Assembly (NCBI RefSeq): GCF_002261345.1
Contig: NZ_NEVT01000002.1
Location: 248,001 to 312,000 of the forward strand
Length of the DNA: 64,000 nucleotides
Origin: Bordetella genomosp. 2
GTDB lineage: Bacteria > Pseudomonadota > Gammaproteobacteria > Burkholderiales > Burkholderiaceae_B
Direction of reading: 5' to 3'
How positions within the stretch are numbered: the first letter of the stretch is position 1; each line of letters opens with the position of its first letter. The notes under the pieces are model-generated. The model was not told the origin of the DNA, did no database searches, and saw nothing but the letters and a program-made list of their open reading frames with translations. Position numbers and translations under genes: made by a program. Of this stretch, positions 34,365 to 42,755 are shown piece by piece.

Positions 34365-34680
34365 ATGGCTTGCGTCGGCTTCCAGGTGTCAGACACCCCT
34401 GGGTCAGTGGTGCAGGTAGGCGGGAATGCCGCAAGGGGTGTCTGACACCTACGCGCAGGGTCGTGTCCGTAGGTTTATGCCTTGCGTCGGCTTTCAGGTG
34501 TCAGACACCCCCTGGGTCAGCGGCGCAGATAGGTGGGGGTGCCGCAAGGGGTGTCTGACACCTATGCGCAGGGTCGTGTCCGTAGGTTTATGCCGTGCGT
34601 CGGCTTCCAGGTGTCAGACACCCCTGGGTCAGTGGGGCAAATAGGCGGGAGTGCCGCAAGGGGTGTCTGACACCCACCGC
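34365..34680. repeat. Tandem array of 112-113-bp repeats with GGTGTCWGACACC dyads
   Basis: Nearly three copies start at 34365, 34477 and 34590. Each contains GGTGTCAGACACC and, about 40 bases on, GGTGTCTGACACC, so the array holds six dyads (34385, 34437, 34497, 34550, 34610, 34662) that can pair into three hairpins. Short frames across it are repeated copies of each other without coding support. The same dyad pair appears at 51123-51188. Not a CRISPR: the units are whole-length repeats with no variable spacers. Confidence 0.85.
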
Positions 34681-34747
34681 GCAGCATCGCCGTCCACCAC
34701 CAACGTGCAATGCCTTGCAGCGGACCGGACGCATGCCGCGGCTGTGA

Positions 34748-34879
34748 GTCCTGGGCGGGGCTGGCAGTGCGGGCCGGCCAGTTGGAGGGAGGGGAGCCCC
34801 CGCAGGGGGCCGAGGGCGCCTGGTGGCGCGCCCGAGCCGAGCGATGTGGCCGGCCCGCACTGCCAGCCCCGCCCAGGAC
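34748..34879. repeat. Hairpin repeat element, copy 2 (inverted)
   Basis: Perfect 33-base inverted repeat arms (34748-34780 and 34847-34879) around the 66-base core 34781-34846, which is the reverse complement of the core of copy 1 with three differences. Together the two elements flank the tandem array. No ORF. The region 34880-34960 after it is AT-richer and holds nothing I recognise. Confidence 0.8.
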
Positions 34880-35001
34880 GCCCTACGAGCAAGCCCCCGT
34901 CCTATAAGAGAAGACAACACCAAGAAAACCACCAAAACCCCAGCCAAGAGAAACCCACAATTGATATTGATTATTATTTACTGTCATGTGACAATCCCAC
35001 T

Positions 35002-35073
35002 TGCTCCAGGATCAGAGCGGCCTGAGCAGAGTCTTGAAGTGATTCGCCCCGGCCTGGCCGGGGCTTCTTTTTT
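35002..35073 (+). ncRNA. Possible small RNA ending at an intrinsic terminator
   Basis: A strong terminator (35046-35073) has no gene upstream of it on the same strand. A promoter-like pair TTGATT (34967-34972) and GACAAT (34990-34995), 17 bases apart, lies in an AT-rich patch, giving a transcript of about 70 bases from near 35002. The only frame across it (34651-35025) has no coding character. Evidence is promoter plus terminator only; no known RNA family is recognised. Confidence 0.3.
35046..35073 (+). terminator. Rho-independent terminator
   Basis: GCCCCGGCC (35046-35054) pairs with GGCCGGGGC (35056-35064); with steric limits the real loop is about five bases. It is followed by TTCTTTTTT. 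It ends transcription coming from the left, where no gene on this strand exists. Confidence 0.8.
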
Positions 35074-35217
35074 CGCGGCCGTTGTCGCGTCCACCGCGTG
35101 GCCGCCGCCGGGTTGAACCGGGGCCGTATCCCGGTCTAAGCTGAAGACTGGCTATCGACCGCGGCGCGTCCGATCCGCATGGCAGCACCTGGAACCGCGC
35201 GCCGCAAGGAGAGCAGC

Positions 35218-36036
35218 ATGCGGCATGCAACAGACCTGTCCGGGCGCGTGGCCATTGTCACCGGCGCCAACTCGGGTATCGGGCGCGGCATCGCGCTGGA
35301 ACTGGCGGCGGCCGGGGCGAAGGTGGTGGTGAACCACCGCCCCAACGACGACTCGACCCGGCGCGGCCTGGAAGTGGTGGACGAGATCGCGCGCGCGGGC
35401 GGCGTCGCGGTGGCGGCGGCGGCCGACATCAGCCGCGAGGATGACGTCGCCCAGTTGTTCCGCGCGGCGCACGACCACTTCCAGGGCGTCGATATCCTGG
35501 TCAACAACGCCGGCATCGAGCAGCCGGCGCCCATCCAGGACATGACGCTGGCCCAGTGGCAGAAGGTCATCGACGTCAACCTGACCGGCCAGTTCCTGTG
35601 CTCGCGCGCCGCCGCGCGCGCCTTCCTGGAGCGCCAGCCGCGGCCGCCCGCCGATGCCGCGGCCGGCAAGATCATTTTCATCAGCTCGGTCCACGAAGTC
35701 ATTCCGTGGGCATTCCAGGCCAACTACGCGGCCTCCAAGGGCGGCGTGTCGCTGCTGATGCAATCGCTCGCGCAGGAACTGGCGCCGATGAAGATCCGCG
35801 TCAATTCGGTGGCGCCCGGCGCCATCCGCACGCCGATCAACGCGCCGGCCTGGAACACGCCGGACAGCCTCGCGGCGCTGCTCAAGCTGATCCCCTACGG
35901 GCGGATCGGCGAGCCGGAGGACGTGGCGCGGGCCGTGGCCTGGCTGGCCAGCGACGACTCGGACTACGTGACCGGTTCGACCTTGTTCGTCGACGGCGGC
36001 ATGACGCTTTATCCCGCGTTTCGCGGCGCGGGCTGA
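35218..36036 (+). CDS. SDR-family dehydrogenase, glucose 1-dehydrogenase-like
   Basis: 272 residues from ATG 35218 (AAGGAGAGCAGC upstream). It is a classic SDR: cofactor motif TGANSGIG, an NNAG at about residue 98, catalytic Ser-Tyr-Lys in SSVHEVIPWAFQANYAASKGG and the PGAIRTPIN loop. It resembles bacterial glucose 1-dehydrogenases. It is six bases from the GH15 glucosidase gene, so a role in oxidising glucose released by that enzyme is reasonable, though unproven. Weak promoter-like boxes TTGAAC (35113) and TCTAAG (35135) precede it. Confidence 0.8.
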   Translation: MRHATDLSGRVAIVTGANSGIGRGIALELAAAGAKVVVNHRPNDDSTRRGLEVVDEIARAGGVAVAAAADISREDDVAQLFRAAHDHFQGVDILVNNAGIEQPAPIQDMTLAQWQKVIDVNLTGQFLCSRAAARAFLERQPRPPADAAAGKIIFISSVHEVIPWAFQANYAASKGGVSLLMQSLAQELAPMKIRVNSVAPGAIRTPINAPAWNTPDSLAALLKLIPYGRIGEPEDVARAVAWLASDDSDYVTGSTLFVDGGMTLYPAFRGAG

Positions 36037-36041
36037 GCGCG

Positions 36042-37862
36042 ATGTCCAAGCCGCTGGAAGACTACGGACTCATCGGCAACATGCTGTCGGCCGCCCTGGT
36101 GGCGCGCGACGGCTCGATCGACTGGCTGTGCCTGCCGCATTTCGATTCGCCCGCCTGCTTCGCGGCCCTGCTCGGCGACGAGCGCCATGGGCGCTGGCGC
36201 ATTGCGCCCGGGCAGGCGGGCGGCAGGGTGGCGCGACGCTACCTCCCCGACACCGCCGTGCTGGAAACGCGCCACGAGACCGCGACGGGCGTGGTGCGCG
36301 TGTACGACTTCATGCCCTTGAGCGACGAAGAAGAGCGCGTCGACGTGGTGCGCATCGTGCGCGGCGAATCGGGCCGGGTCGACATGCACATGGAACTCAC
36401 CCTGCGCTTCAACAATGGGCAGGCGGTGCCATGGGTGCGGCGGCGCGATTACGGCCTGAGCGCGATCGCCGGCCCCGATGCCGTGGAGCTGCACACCGCC
36501 GTCGCGCTGGAAGGGCGCGACATGACCAGCGTGGCCGACTTCACGGTACAGGAAGGCCAGACCGTGCCGTTCACGCTGTCGTATCACCGCTCGCACCGCA
36601 CGCCGCATTTCGTGCCGGACCGGCTCGAGAGCATGGACCGCACCATCGCCTGGTGGCACGAGTGGGCCAAGCGCTGCCGCTGGGAAAACGGACCCGGCGC
36701 GCACCGCGACGCGGTGGTGCGGTCGCTGATCACGCTGAAGCTGCTGACCTTCCAGCCCACCGGCGGCATCGTCGCGGCGCCCACCACCTCGCTGCCTGAA
36801 CAACTGGGCGGCAGCCGCAACTGGGACTACCGCCATTGCTGGCTGCGCGATTCGGCGCTGACCCTGTACGCGCTGCTCAACGCCGGCTATCGCGAAGAGG
36901 CCGAGGCCTGGCGGCAATGGCTGCTGCGCGCGGCGGCCGGGCATCCCAACCAGTTGCAGATCATGTACGGCATCGCCGGCGAGCGCTGGTTGCCGGAGCA
37001 CGAGGTACCCTGGCTGCCGGGCTATGAGGGCAGCCTGCCGGTGCGGCTCGGCAATGCCGCGGCCGGGCAGATGCAGCTCGACGTCTACGGCGAATTGATC
37101 GAGACCCTGCACACGGCGCGCGAGGCCGACCTGGCGCCGCTGGCCGAGGCCTGGCGTCTGCAGAAAGTGCTGCTCAAGCCGCTGGAGGACCTGTGGCGCG
37201 AACCCGACCATGGCATCTGGGAAATGCGCGGGCCGCGCCGGGCGTTCACGCATTCGCGCCTGATGTGCTGGGTGGCGATGGACCGCATGGTCAAGTCGTG
37301 CGAGCGCTTCAAGCTGGAAGGCCCGGTCGAGCGCTGGCGCGGCCTCGCCGCGGAGATCCGCGCGGATATCTGCGCCAATGGCTACGACAGCGCGCGCAAC
37401 ACCTTCGTGCAGTATTACGGCGGCGCCGCGCTGGACGCCAGCCTGTTGCTGATTCCCCAGGTGGGCTTCCTGCCCGCCGACGACCCGCGCGTGGTGGGCA
37501 CGGTGCAGGCCATCACGCGCGAATTGCTGCGCGACGGCCTGCTGCTGCGCTATTCGACCGAGCAGAGCGACGACGGCTTGCCGGGCGAGGAGGGCGTGTT
37601 CCTGGCGTGCAGCTTCTGGCTGGCCGATGCCTACATCATGCAGGGGCGGCTCGACGATGCGAACCGCCTGTTCGATCACTTGCTGTCGCTGCGCAACGAC
37701 CTCGGCCTGCTGGCCGAGGAGTACGACGTGGTGCGGCGGCGCCTGGTCGGCAATTTCCCGCAGGGGTTTTCGCACATCGGCCTGGTCAATACGGCTTACA
37801 ACCTCAGCGCCGCCGGCGGGCCGGCGCGCCAGCGCTCGTCGCGCGAAGCGCCGCACGATTGA
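36042..37862 (+). CDS. Glycoside hydrolase family 15 protein (glucoamylase/trehalase-like)
   Basis: 606 residues, cytoplasmic. The N-terminal beta-sandwich domain starts with LEDYGLIGNMLSAALVARDG and contains DGSIDWLCLPHFDSPA. The (alpha/alpha)6 catalytic barrel begins near residue 220 with APTTSLPEQLGGSRNWDYR and WLRDSAL. The late LPGEEGVFLACSFWLADAY segment carries the probable catalytic glutamate. Length and motifs fit bacterial GH15 proteins that hydrolyse alpha-glucosides or trehalose. It pairs with the SDR dehydrogenase. Convergent with the Bug gene, 18 bases away. Confidence 0.82.
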   Translation: MSKPLEDYGLIGNMLSAALVARDGSIDWLCLPHFDSPACFAALLGDERHGRWRIAPGQAGGRVARRYLPDTAVLETRHETATGVVRVYDFMPLSDEEERVDVVRIVRGESGRVDMHMELTLRFNNGQAVPWVRRRDYGLSAIAGPDAVELHTAVALEGRDMTSVADFTVQEGQTVPFTLSYHRSHRTPHFVPDRLESMDRTIAWWHEWAKRCRWENGPGAHRDAVVRSLITLKLLTFQPTGGIVAAPTTSLPEQLGGSRNWDYRHCWLRDSALTLYALLNAGYREEAEAWRQWLLRAAAGHPNQLQIMYGIAGERWLPEHEVPWLPGYEGSLPVRLGNAAAGQMQLDVYGELIETLHTAREADLAPLAEAWRLQKVLLKPLEDLWREPDHGIWEMRGPRRAFTHSRLMCWVAMDRMVKSCERFKLEGPVERWRGLAAEIRADICANGYDSARNTFVQYYGGAALDASLLLIPQVGFLPADDPRVVGTVQAITRELLRDGLLLRYSTEQSDDGLPGEEGVFLACSFWLADAYIMQGRLDDANRLFDHLLSLRNDLGLLAEEYDVVRRRLVGNFPQGFSHIGLVNTAYNLSAAGGPARQRSSREAPHD

Positions 37863-37880
37863 CGGCGGCGCCGCGCGCTC

Positions 37881-38867
37881 CTATTGCGGCTGGATGCCGG
37901 CGGCGGTGACGATCTCGCGCCACTTGCGGCCTTCCGATTCGGTGAAACGGGCGAAGGCCTGGGGGTCGGAGCCCACCGGCTTGGCGCCCAGGCTGGCGTA
38001 CTGGCGCATCAGGTTGGGCTGCCGCAGGGCGCGCGCCGCGTGTTCGGACAGCTTGGCGACGATGTCGGGCGGCGTGCCGGCCGGAGCCCACAGGCCGTAC
38101 CAGGTGCTGATGTCGAAGCCGGGATAGCCGGATTCGGCCATGGTGGGCACGTCGGACAGTTCATCGACCCGCTGCGCGGTCGTGACCGCGACGGCGCGCA
38201 ACTTGCCGGCCTTGATGAACGGCATGGCCGAGGGCATCGAGTCGAACATCAGCTGGATCTGCCCGCCCACCAGGTCGGTCAGGGCGGGGGCGCTGCCCTT
38301 GTAGGGCACGTGCTGCATCGACAGGCCGCTGCGCACCTTGAACGACTCGCCGGCCAGTTGCTGGGCCGATGCCGTGCCCGCCGAGCCGAAGTTCAGCGGC
38401 CGGGTCTTGCCCAGCTTCTCCAGGTCCTGCACCGTGCGCACGCCGGACGCCGCGGGCACCACCAGCACCAGCGGCACGTCGGCCAGTTGCGTGATGGGCG
38501 CGAAGTCCTTGAACGAGTCGTAGCGCATCGACTTGTACAGATAGGGGTTGATGACGTGCAGCGAGGCGTTGGCCAGGAAGGTATAGCCGTCCGGCTTGGC
38601 GCGCGCCACCAGGTCGGCGCCGATCATGCCGCTGGCGCCGGGCTTGTTCTCGACCACGACATTCTGGCCGATGGTCTTGGACATCTCGGCCGCGACCAGC
38701 CGCGATACGGTGTCGGTGGGGCCGCCGGGCGGGTAGGGCACCACCATGGTGATGGGGCGGTCGGGGAAGGCGCCGGCGTGCGCCGGCGCGGCGGCCGCCA
38801 GGCAGGCGACGGCCGCGCAGGCCGCCGCGCACCGGCTGGCGCGCAGGAAGTGTTGCAGGGCAAGCAT
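37881..38867 (-). CDS. Bug/TctC-family periplasmic receptor
   Basis: 328 residues with a Sec signal ending at PAHAG. The mature start FPDRPITMVVPYPPGGPTDTVSR is the family consensus, followed by VENKPGASGMIG and YKGSAPALTDLVGGQIQLMFDSM. GGAGACACCCC precedes the start. It is the last gene of an operon with a CoA-transferase and an MDR oxidoreductase, ten bases after the latter. It presumably binds the acid processed by those enzymes. Confidence 0.85.
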   Translation of the reverse strand: MLALQHFLRASRCAAACAAVACLAAAAPAHAGAFPDRPITMVVPYPPGGPTDTVSRLVAAEMSKTIGQNVVVENKPGASGMIGADLVARAKPDGYTFLANASLHVINPYLYKSMRYDSFKDFAPITQLADVPLVLVVPAASGVRTVQDLEKLGKTRPLNFGSAGTASAQQLAGESFKVRSGLSMQHVPYKGSAPALTDLVGGQIQLMFDSMPSAMPFIKAGKLRAVAVTTAQRVDELSDVPTMAESGYPGFDISTWYGLWAPAGTPPDIVAKLSEHAARALRQPNLMRQYASLGAKPVGSDPQAFARFTESEGRKWREIVTAAGIQPQ

Positions 38868-38877
38868 GGGGTGTCTC

Positions 38878-39882
38878 CTAGTTTATTTTGAGAGCCACCT
38901 TGCCGATGACGCGTCGGGATTCCAGCGCGTCCAGCGCGGCGGCAAGTTCGGCGGCCGGATACACCGCCGTGACAGCCGGCCGGATCCGCTCGTCGCGGGC
39001 CCAGTCCAGCAGGGTGCCCATGGCGCGTTGCAGCGCCGGGGCATGTACGATGCGTTCGTCGGCCGGGGTCCAGCCCAGGTAGCGTCCGAAGAAGAAGCCG
39101 TGCAGCGCGATGTTCTTGACCAACAGCAGGTTCAGCGGCGCCGCCGGCACCCGGCCGCTGGCAAAGCCGATCGACAGCATGCGGGCATTGGCGGCCGCGG
39201 CGCGCACGCTGTGCTCGAAGGCCGCGCCGCCGACCGGGTCGAACACGATATCGGCGCCGCGCCCGCCGGTCGCGGCCTTCACATGGGCCGCCAGGTCGGC
39301 ATCGGCTGCCAGCGCAAGGGCGGCGCCGGCAGCCAGCGCCGCCTGGCGCTTTTCAGCGGTGCTGGCGCAGGCGATGACGACGGCGCCGGCCTGGCGGGCG
39401 ATCTCGACCGCCGCCAGCCCGACTCCCGACCCGGCGCCCAGGACCAGCACGGTTTCGCCCGGCTGCATGCCGGCGCGCCACAGCAGCGCGGTGTAGGCCG
39501 TGCCGTACGAGATCGGCACCGGCAGCGCCGCCAGCGCCGGCAACTGGTCCGGCACCGGGTACACCGTGTATTCCGGCAGGGTCAGGCGTTGGGCGTAGCA
39601 ACCCCAGCGGGCCACCGCGACCACGGCGTCGCCGGGCGCCAGCCGGGTCACGCCGGCGCCACGCGCGATGATCCGCCCCACGGCCTCCGTCCCGGGCACG
39701 AACGGCAGGGGCGGGCGGCTCTGGTAGCTGCCTTCGATCAGCAGCCGGGTGGCATGGCTGACGCTCGCGTAGTCGATCTCGATGGTGACTTCGTGCGGGC
39801 CGGGCGCGGGGGCGTCGGCGATCTCGCGCAGCGCGACGTCCGCCACCGGGCCATGCCGCTCGCATACCAGGGCGCGCATCAT
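38878..39882 (-). CDS. MDR-family oxidoreductase (quinone-reductase/acryloyl-CoA-reductase-like)
   Basis: 334 residues. GroES-like N-terminal domain with VPGTEAVGRIIARGAGV, then the NADPH-binding fold with LVLGAGSGVGLAAVEIARQAGA. No structural zinc cysteines are evident, so it belongs with the quinone oxidoreductase/enoyl reductase branch. In a CoA-ester operon it may reduce an enoyl-CoA or a ketone. The first ATG (39882) overlaps the CoA-transferase stop (ATGA). Confidence 0.8.
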   Translation of the reverse strand: MMRALVCERHGPVADVALREIADAPAPGPHEVTIEIDYASVSHATRLLIEGSYQSRPPLPFVPGTEAVGRIIARGAGVTRLAPGDAVVAVARWGCYAQRLTLPEYTVYPVPDQLPALAALPVPISYGTAYTALLWRAGMQPGETVLVLGAGSGVGLAAVEIARQAGAVVIACASTAEKRQAALAAGAALALAADADLAAHVKAATGGRGADIVFDPVGGAAFEHSVRAAAANARMLSIGFASGRVPAAPLNLLLVKNIALHGFFFGRYLGWTPADERIVHAPALQRAMGTLLDWARDERIRPAVTAVYPAAELAAALDALESRRVIGKVALKIN

Positions 39883-41084
39883 GCGGGCTCCTGCGCGGCC
39901 TGCCGCACCACCCCGGCCTGCACCAGGGCCTGTATCTCGGCGTCCTCGATGCCCCAGTCGGCCAGGATCTGTTCCGAATGCTGGCCGATGGCCGGCGCGG
40001 GCGCCAGCGTGCGCCCAGCCGCCAGCCCGGGCACGCGCGCATAGGGCAGCGGCGCGCCGCCCGGCTGCGCGAGCGGCTCCAGCAGGCCCAGGTGCACGGC
40101 CTGCGGGTGGGCGGCCAGGTCGTCGTAGTCGCGCACCCGCGCGTGCAGGGCTTGCTCGCGCGCCAGCCGCTCGACCCAGTGGTCGGTCGGCTGGCGGCGC
40201 AACTGGGCGGCGATCTCGTGGTGCAGGGCTGCGCGCCGGGCCATGCGCCCGGCGTTGTCCGCGTAGGCCGGGTCGGCCAGCCATTCCGGCCGGTCCAGCG
40301 CGCGGCACAGGCGCGCGAATTGGTCGTTGTTCAAGGCCAGCAGCGACAGGCGGCCGTCGGCTGTCTCGAAGACGCCGTTGGGGGCGCTGACCGGCCCGGC
40401 CACGCGCGCGCCGGCCATGTGGTAAGCCAGGATATCGTTGGCCTGCAGCGCGGCGCAGGCCTGGAACAGGCTCAGTTCGACATGGGTGCCGCCGCCGCCG
40501 CGCGCCTGGCGGTACAGCGCCGCGCTGGTGGCCTGCACGGCGTACAGGGCGGTGGCGATGTCGGCCATCAGCAGGCCCAGGCGGCGCGGCTCGCCGTCCG
40601 AGGAGCGGTTGGCGAACATCAGGCCGCTGTCGGCCTGCATGACGGAGTCGGATGCGGGCGCGTCGGCGCACGGGCCATCCTGGCCGTAGCCGCTGATGGA
40701 CACATACACCAGCCCGGGCCGTTCGGCCGCCAGCTCGGCGTAGTCCACGCCGATACGCGCCGCCACGCCGGGGCGGAAGTTCTGGATCACCACATCGGCC
40801 TGGCGGGCCAGGCGCCCCAGCGCCGCGCGGCCCCGGGGCGTGCGGGCATCCAGGCAGAGGCCGCGCTTGCCGGCGTTATAGGCGATCGACAGCGCGCTGT
40901 GCCCGTCGCGCACGACGCCCACGTGCCGTCCCCAGTCGCCGTCCGGCGGCTCCACCTTGACCACGTCGGCGCCCTGCTGCCACAGGATCTGTGCGCAATA
41001 GGGCCCGGCAATGCCCTGGCTGATGTCCAGGACGCGCAGGCCCGCGTAGGGCAGGGGAAGGGAAGCGGGCGGGGCAACAGGCAT
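39879..41084 (-). CDS. Class III CoA-transferase (CaiB/BaiF family)
   Basis: 401 residues with YAGLRVLDISQGIAGPYCAQ, DVVKVEPPDGDWGRHVG, AYNAGKRGLCLDARTPRGRA and the ISGYGQDGPCADAPASDSVMQ loop. An Asp in GLLMADIATALYAVQ lies at the usual catalytic position. It is the first gene of the operon with the MDR oxidoreductase and Bug receptor, and is divergent from a LysR gene with a dyad between them. The substrate is unknown. Confidence 0.84.
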   Translation of the reverse strand: MPVAPPASLPLPYAGLRVLDISQGIAGPYCAQILWQQGADVVKVEPPDGDWGRHVGVVRDGHSALSIAYNAGKRGLCLDARTPRGRAALGRLARQADVVIQNFRPGVAARIGVDYAELAAERPGLVYVSISGYGQDGPCADAPASDSVMQADSGLMFANRSSDGEPRRLGLLMADIATALYAVQATSAALYRQARGGGGTHVELSLFQACAALQANDILAYHMAGARVAGPVSAPNGVFETADGRLSLLALNNDQFARLCRALDRPEWLADPAYADNAGRMARRAALHHEIAAQLRRQPTDHWVERLAREQALHARVRDYDDLAAHPQAVHLGLLEPLAQPGGAPLPYARVPGLAAGRTLAPAPAIGQHSEQILADWGIEDAEIQALVQAGVVRQAAQEPA

Positions 41085-41139
41085 GGACGGTTCCGGCGGG
41101 GGGAGTGGGTGTATCCACCGATGGTAGGCAGCCCCTCCG

Positions 41140-41179
41140 GGTTCGACAATCCACCAGTTTGTGCCTGGAATGGTGAACC
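41140..41179. promoter_or_regulatory. Probable LysR operator next to its own start
   Basis: Imperfect inverted repeat GGTTCGACAATCCA (41140-41153) and TGGAATGGTGAACC (41166-41179), 11 of 14 pairs, ending at the LysR start codon. It lies between the LysR gene and the divergent CoA-transferase operon. Probable autoregulatory site. Confidence 0.4.
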
Positions 41180-42127
41180 ATGTTTGACAATGAGCCCGAT
41201 CTGAACCTGGTGCGGCTGTTCGTGGCGATGGTCGAGTCGCGCAACTTGAGCGAGGCCGCGCAGCGTTGCGGCATGACGCGCTCGAACATGTCGCACCGCC
41301 TCAAGCGCCTGGAGCTGGCCCTGGGCGCGCAACTGCTGCGCCGGACCACGCGCCACGTCGAGCTGACCCAGGCCGGCCGGCTGCTGTACCAGCACGGCGT
41401 GCGGCTGCTCGACGAGATGCGCGCCGCGCGGTCGTCGATCGACAGCCTGGGCGGCACGGTGCGGGGCGACGTGCGCATCCGCCTGCCCACCGGCCTGGGG
41501 CACCTGTACCTGGCGCCCGTGCTGCTGGAGTTCACCCGCCGCTATCCCGATATCGCCTTGCGCGTGCATATCAATGACAACATCGGCGACCTCGTGTCCG
41601 CCGAAGTCGACCTGGCGCTCAAGATCACCTCGGCGCCGCCGGAAGACCATGTCGCGCGCCGCCTCTGCGCCATCCAGTGGTGCCTGTGCGCGACGCCGGG
41701 GTTCCTGCTCGACGGCCGGCCGGTGCGTACGCTGGCGCAATTGGGGCGCTGTTCGATGATCGCGCCGCAGTCGCTCGGACGCCGCTTCGATCTACGGCTC
41801 AAGCCCGCCCATGGCGATCCGCTCATCCTGCGCGTGGCGCCGCGCCTGCAGTCGGGCGACTACCCCTTCCTGCGCGACGCCGTGCTGGCGGGGCTGGGCG
41901 TGGCGCTGCTGCCGCGCTACGCCGTGTGGACCCAATTGCGCGACGGGCTGTTGACGGAAATCCTGCCCGAATTCGAACCGGAAGGCGTCGGCAATGCGGT
42001 GTACCTGCTGACCGCGCCCAACCGCTTTCCGTCGATGGCCACCCAGGCCCTTGCGGGGTTCGTGCGGGAACAGATCGAACGGCACCAGGGGGACTGGCGG
42101 CGGCCCGCCCGCCCTGGCGCGCCGTGA
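41180..42127 (+). CDS. LysR-family transcriptional regulator
   Basis: 315 residues. Winged helix at residues 8-66 (LNLVRLFVAMVESRNLSEAA, TRSNMSHRLKRLELALGAQL), effector domain after residue 90 with VRIRLPTGLGHLYLAPVLLEF. It is divergent from the CoA-transferase/MDR/Bug operon and separated by 95 bases holding a dyad. It should control that operon. The ribosome site is weak. It ends nine bases from the convergent lipocalin gene. Confidence 0.82.
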   Translation: MFDNEPDLNLVRLFVAMVESRNLSEAAQRCGMTRSNMSHRLKRLELALGAQLLRRTTRHVELTQAGRLLYQHGVRLLDEMRAARSSIDSLGGTVRGDVRIRLPTGLGHLYLAPVLLEFTRRYPDIALRVHINDNIGDLVSAEVDLALKITSAPPEDHVARRLCAIQWCLCATPGFLLDGRPVRTLAQLGRCSMIAPQSLGRRFDLRLKPAHGDPLILRVAPRLQSGDYPFLRDAVLAGLGVALLPRYAVWTQLRDGLLTEILPEFEPEGVGNAVYLLTAPNRFPSMATQALAGFVREQIERHQGDWRRPARPGAP

Positions 42128-42136
42128 CCGGCTGGT

Positions 42137-42655
42137 TCAGCGCTGCGGCGTATATTGCAGTTCGTCCACCGCGTACCCCTGCGCGCGGGCGACCCCCAGC
42201 GCCTGTTCGAGCAGCTCCGGCGGCAACTGGGGCGCGCGCGCCAGGATCCACAGCGCCTTGCGGTCGGGGCTGCCCACGACCGCCCAGCGGTACTCGCCGT
42301 CCAGGCCGATGACCCAGTAGTCGCCGGCCGGCTGCAGGAACGGCGCCTGGTACTGCGCGCCGGCGGCGTCTTCGGCCCGGGTGGCGGTGCCGGAGACGGC
42401 GGCGACGCTGCCGTCCTTGGCGCGGCAGCGGTTGTTGATGTGCAGGCCGCCATTGGGGGCGGGCGTGTACTCGACCGTGGCGTCGCCCACGCAGGCGCGC
42501 TGCAGCGCCGACGGCAGCCGGGCGATCTCGTACCATTTGCCGGCATAGCGCTGGATGTCCAGCTGGTCGACGGCCCGCGGCGCGGGCGCGGCGGCATGCG
42601 GGGCGCCGGCCGCGCAGCAGGCGGCGAGCAGGGACAGGGCGAGGGTGCGTAGCAT
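42137..42655 (-). CDS. Bacterial lipocalin (Blc-type), lipoprotein
   Basis: 172 residues. The signal peptide ends in a lipobox LAAC, so it is probably an outer-membrane lipoprotein. Lipocalin signatures are present in order: GKWYEIARLPS, then GTATR, and YRWAVVGSPDRKALWILAR. Blc binds lysophospholipid or fatty acids in the envelope under stress. It stands alone between a LysR gene and gshA, 100 bases from the latter, and may be co-transcribed with it. Confidence 0.87.
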   Translation of the reverse strand: MLRTLALSLLAACCAAGAPHAAAPAPRAVDQLDIQRYAGKWYEIARLPSALQRACVGDATVEYTPAPNGGLHINNRCRAKDGSVAAVSGTATRAEDAAGAQYQAPFLQPAGDYWVIGLDGEYRWAVVGSPDRKALWILARAPQLPPELLEQALGVARAQGYAVDELQYTPQR

Positions 42656-42755
42656 GGCAGGCCTCCTGGCAGAGGACGGCGCGCCGCGCCGGGGCGCGGG
42701 GCGGCGCGCGCAAACCTCAACGATACGCCTTTGCGGGGCCCGGCGGGCCCCCGGG

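Noticed and set aside
34370-34644. Short plus-strand frames across the tandem repeat
   Set aside because: They translate the repeat unit over and over, have no ribosome site and are explained by the DNA repeat.
34365-34680. Repeat array considered as CRISPR
   Set aside because: Units of 112-113 bases are repeated along their whole length; there are no unique spacers and no cas genes.
34651-35025. 124-codon plus-strand frame across hairpin copy 2
   Set aside because: It runs through the inverted repeat and AT-rich patch, has no ribosome site and shows no protein-like composition.
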